Positions 14,310 to 18,771 of a stretch of DNA of 18,771 nt are shown here, in pieces. The DNA comes from DAONJL01 sp035405645 [NCBI: bacterium]. Its GTDB lineage: Bacteria; JAGOBX01; DAONJL01. Positions within the stretch are counted from its first letter, which is position 1. Each line of letters starts with the position of its first letter. A model generated the notes under the pieces. It saw only the letters and a program-made list of their open reading frames with translations, ran no database searches and was not told the DNA's origin. A program made the position numbers and the translations under genes. The stretch is from the NCBI GenBank assembly GCA_035405645.1, contig DAONJL010000048.1:1-18771 (forward strand), written 5' to 3'.

Positions 14310-17300
14310 ATGAAAATATTGTATTTTCTATTTTTTTATTTATTCTTCTTTTTCATTACTTCAATTTATTCAGCAGTTAATTTATTGGATAATGGTTGTG
14401 ATTCAAGTTTTGAAATTGGTTTTCCACCCTGGACAAGATTAGGTGGTTCTACAAGTAATGTTTATACAACAACAAGTCAAAAACATGGTGGTGCAAAGTC
14501 TTGTAGGTTTGTTGATTTAACTGATACTTATACTGGAAGAAAAATTGCCTCAGAAACTTTTACTGTTTATGAATTAGCTGAAATTGAATTCATTGGTTAT
14601 TTTTACTGGACTTATAGTGGTTCAGAAGAACCAACAATTGTTTATATTAATGTAGAGATTGAGTGGTTTGACCAGAATGATTCTTCATTAGGAATAGATT
14701 ATTATCAGGAAGAATTTGAATTATCTACTGAAAATGATTGGGAAGAAGTAACAGGTGATGCAGTGACTCCGCCAGTGAATGCTACAAAAGCAAAATTAAT
14801 TATTAGTGCTCGTGAAGAAGAAAATTTTAATAATGATTTATATATTGATGATTTATTTTTAAATTGTGATACAACACCACCACCTGATATTACAGGTATT
14901 ACAGCAATAGTTGGTGATGCAAGTTGTACTATTAGTTGGAACCCTACAACTGCTGATGATTCACAATATTATAAGATTTATTATGATACATCTGGACCTA
15001 TTACAGATGTAACTAACACAACAGTTGTGTTTGTTACTACAATTTATGCCTCACTCGGAATTACTACTTATTATTGCACAGGTTTAATAAATGATGTAAC
15101 ATATTATTTTACTGTTACCTGTATTGACCAGGCAAATAATGAAGATAAATATCCTTCTAACTATGCTGTTATAACACCGCAAAGCAGTGAATTTCGTGAT
15201 AATGGTTCTGTTACTGTTTATGTCAGCACAATTGGTGATAGTTCTAATCCTACATCAGGTAATCCTTCAACTGCTTTTCCTTCTATAAATTACGCTATTT
15301 CAAAATTAAAATCTACTAACGGTTATGATACAATAATAATACTTGCAGGAACATATTCTGAAACAGTTTCAATTGATACAAATGGTTTATCTATTATTGG
15401 AATTGATTCAAATTCTGTTATTTTAAATTTGAATGATAGTTCGTCATCAAACAAAATTACTTTTTCTGTTTCTAATGTTTCTAATATAAAAATTTCAAAT
15501 TTAAAAATTATAAATTCATATAATGCTATTTATTTTAATAATGTTTCAAATTCGATATTATCAAATATAAATATTATTAATTGTAAAAATGGTATTTATT
15601 TAAATTCAAGTAATTCAAATTCAATAACTTCAAATAATATAACAGATAATAATGGCTATGGAATATTATTAGATTCATCATCATCAAATAAATTTTATTA
15701 TAACAAAATATCAAATAATTCAGAAACAGGTGTTTCACTTATATCGTCCTCAAATAATCAATTTTTAATGAATTTAATAAATTCAAATAATTATCAAATA
15801 AATATTAGTGGAAATAGTTCAAACGATACATTTCAAAAAAATAATATAATTTCAAATAATAATGTAGTAATAAATAATACAGCAAATTCACATAATTTTA
15901 ATTATAATTATTGGGGCACAACAAATTCTGATAGTCTAAATAATTTTATATCAGGCACAGGAGCAGTATTTATAACAAAATCAATTTTTCGATTTTCATT
16001 AATAGACACAGGAATAAACGCAGATACAATAGCCCCAGTAGCACCGCAAAATATAAGTGCTGATACAACAAATCCAGGTGAAATAATATTAAGTTGGTCT
16101 GCTTCAACAACAAATGAAGAATCTGGTTCGCCAGTAAATATAAATGGATATAAGATATATAAATCGCAAAATTCAGAACCAGCAGATTGGCAGCCACCAG
16201 TAAAAATAGTTAGTTCATCAACAACGCAATGGATTGATACAGATATAATAGAAGGTGAAACATATTATTATCGAATAACAGCATTTGACACACACTTAAA
16301 TAATGGTGTGCAATTTAGCAATGAATCATTTTATTCAGCAAAATTAACAGTAAAAAGTTTATTATTTGATACAACTGTTCCAAATATCTGGTATGTTGAT
16401 ATAAATAATGGTGATACAAATAATAAAGGCTATATTTCATCACAACCAAAAAAATATATAAAAAATATAATAGGAGATAATGGAATTGGATTATTAACAG
16501 CAGGTGATACAATTCAAATTGCTGCTGGCACTTATGCTGAAACTATTGTTATTGATACAAATAATATTTTTATTATTGGCGCTGATTCAAATTCAACGAT
16601 TATTGACCCACCAGGTTCTTATTTAAATACTTCACTCTATGGTATTTATGCTGATTCACAAAATAATATTTATGTAACAAATTTAAAAATATATGATTGT
16701 TATCAGGGAATAAATTTTTATAATGTTATTAATTCAACAATAAATAATGTTCGAATAGAGAATTGTAAATATGGTGATTATTTTTCTGCTGGTATTTATC
16801 TATTAAATTGTGATTCAATCTCTATCACGCAATCTCATTTTCAAAGCAATAATGCTGGTATAGCAAGTTATTATTCAAATGATAATATTGTTTATAATAA
16901 TTATTGTTATAATGATTCTTATGGCATCGCTTTTTTAAATGGCAGAAATAATTATGTTTATAATAATCGAATTTTGAGTGATACAATTGGTTTAATTTCT
17001 ATTGATTGTTCTGCAAATACAATTTATTCAAATAATATTTCATTTGTTAACATAACAGGTATTTTAGTTGAAAGTTGCACAAGAACTTTAATTGATAGTA
17101 ATTCAATTTATGGATGTTCTATTGGTGTTGAATTTTCATTAAATAAAAATAATATAATTAAAAATAATATAATTATGAATAATCAAAATAATGGAATTTT
17201 TCTATCTTCTGAAACAGGTTCAATTTTTATAAATAATATCATAAGAAATAATAAAGGAAATGGAATAGAATTTAATGAAGCACATAATAATTATTTTGCA

Positions 17301-18771
17301 CTTAATAGTATTGATTCAAATTTGAATTATGGTTTTTATTTGTATAATTCAAATAATAATAATATTGAAAATAATAATTGGACACCATCACCATATTCAA
17401 CAAATAAAGGAATTTATCAAGAAGCAGCAGGTTATGTAAATGATTTTAGATATAATTATTGGTCTTCGAGTGATTCAATGATAATAAATCAAAAAATACA
17501 ATTAAATAATGGCACATTATATTGGCAACCATATAGACGAACAAAAGTAGATACAGGTTCAATAAATGCTGATAGCATAGCACCTGCAGCACCATCTATT
17601 TTTTCGATTGATACAACAACAGCAAATCAATTAACGATAAAATGGACAAAACCAATTTATGATGAAAAAGGCAATTTACTTGGTTCTGCTGATTCTCATC
17701 TCGCTGGTTATTATATTTATAGATTACATTATTTATATGCTAATAGTTCAAATGATACTAATAATTGGGATAGTTGTTTAATTGCAACTATTAGTGATAA
17801 AAATGATACTGATTATATTGATAATTCTATTAGTGCAGGTGAGACATATTTTTATCGAGTTTCTGCTTTTGATTCACATTATACAAATAATGTTAATTTT
17901 AAAAATGTAAGTTGGTATTCAAATATTTATCCTGTTTTTGTGCCAATACCACCATCAATTAGAATAACTTCACCAACTAATAATTATGATACCTTTAATG
18001 CGAATATTAATATAAGTGGAACTGCTGCTGGAATCAATAATGGTGATTCTGTATCTATTTTTTTAAATAATAATTTTTATTGTTCAGCAATAATAAATAA
18101 TAATTCCTGGTCAGCAAATATAAATTTATCAGTTTATCAAACAAGTATAACAGCGCAAATAAAAAATGTCCAGAATTTATTTGCTTATGATACAATTTAT
18201 ATAAATTATTATGGAACACCAAAAATAGAAATTATTTCACCATCAGATAATCATAATACAAGTATTCAAATAATTTATATTTCTGGAACAACATATAATT
18301 CGCGAGCCGGCGATACAATTGAATTATTTGTTAATGGTTTAAAAAATTCAACAATTACATTAAATTCAGATAGTGCTAATTTTAGTGGAACTGTTCAATT
18401 AAATAACATAGGCGATAGTATAAGTGTAAAATTAAATGGATTTAGTGGTTTGGATTTTGACACAATTACAATAAATTATTTTCCACCACCAACAATTAAA
18501 ATATTATCGCCAGAAAATAATTATAATACAACGACACAAATAATATATATAAGTGGTACGACATATAATTCTTATGTTGGTGATACTATCCAATTATTTG
18601 TTAACAGAATTCAGAATAATTTAATTATATTAACAGTAAATAACGGGACATTTAGTGGAACAATTTCAATAAGTAGCACAAACAGCAAAATAGTAGCACG
18701 ATTAAATAGTATTGCCGGAATAGCCGAAGATACAATAACAATAAATTATTATGGCACACCAGTGATAAAAA
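14310..18771 (+). CDS. Giant secreted modular surface protein (CBM-like, FN3, beta-helix, Ig-like), truncated at the window edge
   Basis: The frame is open from the ATG at 14310 to the window end, 1,487 codons without a stop. Residues 1-21 form a signal peptide ending IYSA. About 22-186 look like a jelly-roll carbohydrate-binding domain (LLDNGCDSSFEIG at the start, YIDDLFL at the end). FN3-type domains lie at about 187-302, 571-690 and 1087-1214. Right-handed beta-helix (NosD/pectate-lyase-like) domains lie at about 303-570 and 695-1086; each has GTYxET, many short N/S/I repeats and an NYW motif (Y534 region). From residue 1215, Ig-like repeats of about 90 residues follow. Ser, Asn and Thr dominate, as in adhesins. 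It would be exported by Sec and bind surface or extracellular glycans; glycan cleavage is possible but unproven. The C-terminus and any anchor are outside the window. Confidence 0.85.
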   Translation, partial: MKILYFLFFYLFFFFITSIYSAVNLLDNGCDSSFEIGFPPWTRLGGSTSNVYTTTSQKHGGAKSCRFVDLTDTYTGRKIASETFTVYELAEIEFIGYFYWTYSGSEEPTIVYINVEIEWFDQNDSSLGIDYYQEEFELSTENDWEEVTGDAVTPPVNATKAKLIISAREEENFNNDLYIDDLFLNCDTTPPPDITGITAIVGDASCTISWNPTTADDSQYYKIYYDTSGPITDVTNTTVVFVTTIYASLGITTYYCTGLINDVTYYFTVTCIDQANNEDKYPSNYAVITPQSSEFRDNGSVTVYVSTIGDSSNPTSGNPSTAFPSINYAISKLKSTNGYDTIIILAGTYSETVSIDTNGLSIIGIDSNSVILNLNDSSSSNKITFSVSNVSNIKISNLKIINSYNAIYFNNVSNSILSNINIINCKNGIYLNSSNSNSITSNNITDNNGYGILLDSSSSNKFYYNKISNNSETGVSLISSSNNQFLMNLINSNNYQINISGNSSNDTFQKNNIISNNNVVINNTANSHNFNYNYWGTTNSDSLNNFISGTGAVFITKSIFRFSLIDTGINADTIAPVAPQNISADTTNPGEIILSWSASTTNEESGSPVNINGYKIYKSQNSEPADWQPPVKIVSSSTTQWIDTDIIEGETYYYRITAFDTHLNNGVQFSNESFYSAKLTVKSLLFDTTVPNIWYVDINNGDTNNKGYISSQPKKYIKNIIGDNGIGLLTAGDTIQIAAGTYAETIVIDTNNIFIIGADSNSTIIDPPGSYLNTSLYGIYADSQNNIYVTNLKIYDCYQGINFYNVINSTINNVRIENCKYGDYFSAGIYLLNCDSISITQSHFQSNNAGIASYYSNDNIVYNNYCYNDSYGIAFLNGRNNYVYNNRILSDTIGLISIDCSANTIYSNNISFVNITGILVESCTRTLIDSNSIYGCSIGVEFSLNKNNIIKNNIIMNNQNNGIFLSSETGSIFINNIIRNNKGNGIEFNEAHNNYFALNSIDSNLNYGFYLYNSNNNNIENNNWTPSPYSTNKGIYQEAAGYVNDFRYNYWSSSDSMIINQKIQLNNGTLYWQPYRRTKVDTGSINADSIAPAAPSIFSIDTTTANQLTIKWTKPIYDEKGNLLGSADSHLAGYYIYRLHYLYANSSNDTNNWDSCLIATISDKNDTDYIDNSISAGETYFYRVSAFDSHYTNNVNFKNVSWYSNIYPVFVPIPPSIRITSPTNNYDTFNANINISGTAAGINNGDSVSIFLNNNFYCSAIINNNSWSANINLSVYQTSITAQIKNVQNLFAYDTIYINYYGTPKIEIISPSDNHNTSIQIIYISGTTYNSRAGDTIELFVNGLKNSTITLNSDSANFSGTVQLNNIGDSISVKLNGFSGLDFDTITINYFPPPTIKILSPENNYNTTTQIIYISGTTYNSYVGDTIQLFVNRIQNNLIILTVNNGTFSGTISISSTNSKIVARLNSIAGIAEDTITINYYGTPVIK
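15216..17567 (+). repeat. Duplicated FN3/beta-helix module inside the giant protein
   Basis: Two long protein modules resemble each other. The first beta-helix runs 15216-16019 and the second 16392-17567; an FN3-type domain (16020-16391) separates them. Both begin with a VYV/WYVD strand and a GTYxET loop. Both end with an NYW motif and a tail reading INAD(T/S)IAP(V/A)AP that starts the next FN3 domain. The likeness is clear in protein but not obvious in DNA, so the duplication is old. The second helix is longer by about 125 residues. Confidence 0.7.
17952..18771 (+). repeat. Tandem Ig-like repeats of about 90 residues
   Basis: Three full units lie at 17952-18218, 18219-18488 and 18489-18758 (89, 90 and 90 residues), and a fourth begins at 18759. 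Each opens with PxIxIxSPxxNxxT, continues with IYISGTTYN in units 2 and 3, GDTIxLFVN, and closes with DTIxINY. The pattern resembles bacterial Ig-like domains such as glucodextranase-B type, which serve as spacers or binding stalks. Units 2 and 3 are most alike. The array probably extends past the window edge. Confidence 0.85.

Noticed and set aside
15420-15880. CRISPR-like or simple DNA repeat in the TCAAATAAT-rich stretch
   Set aside because: The short recurring strings follow the Ser/Asn/Ile codons of beta-helix coils. They have no fixed spacing as DNA and no conserved spacers.

Overview
This window is very AT-rich, with roughly a quarter G+C by eye. It is almost wall-to-wall protein coding, and every supported gene lies on the + strand. 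A signal-peptide-bearing predicted outer-membrane beta-barrel, ComEC-type and other envelope proteins, and a very large secreted surface protein point to a Gram-negative (diderm) bacterium. Several promoters fit TTGAC(A/T)-N17/18-TATAAT and a few genes carry strong GGAGG-type ribosome sites. This argues against Bacteroidota, despite signal peptides ending in FAQ or FSQ. I cannot name the lineage. An AT-rich, poorly cultivated bacterial phylum is the most I can infer.

Layout. Positions 1-56 hold the tail of an unrecognised upstream gene. From a good sigma-70 promoter (71-99) runs a tightly packed block: an HDOD signalling protein (138-1010), a metallo-beta-lactamase (MBL) hydrolase coupled to it by an ATGA overlap (1007-1930), then a small glycan cluster with a polysaccharide-deacetylase-like protein, a hexapeptide acetyltransferase and two GT4 glycosyltransferases (1937-5663). 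A second promoter precedes the C-terminal half of a split transketolase (5715-6659), which has no N-terminal half in the window. CorA (6671-7636) follows, possibly with its own promoter inside the transketolase gene.

Next is a coupled three-gene unit: a beta-barrel/TPR protein (7654-8778), a membrane-anchored Cas4/RecB-like PD-(D/E)XK nuclease (8775-9401) and a membrane-anchored ComEC-type MBL protein (9382-10449). This is the most interesting candidate system here: a possible envelope-spanning DNA uptake or DNA-processing module. The only sizeable gap (10450-10650) holds a nested inverted repeat and a near-perfect promoter. That promoter drives a small membrane protein and queA (11127-12131).

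A further promoter (12139-12168) and a strong ribosome site start the last block: a secreted coiled-coil protein (12196-13302), an HD-GYP cyclic-di-GMP phosphodiesterase (13306-14307) and a giant secreted modular protein. The giant protein carries a CBM-like domain, FN3 domains, two beta-helix domains and Ig-like repeats. It starts at 14310 and is still open at the window end. Cyclic-di-GMP-linked control of a surface or adhesion protein is a reasonable inference for this block.
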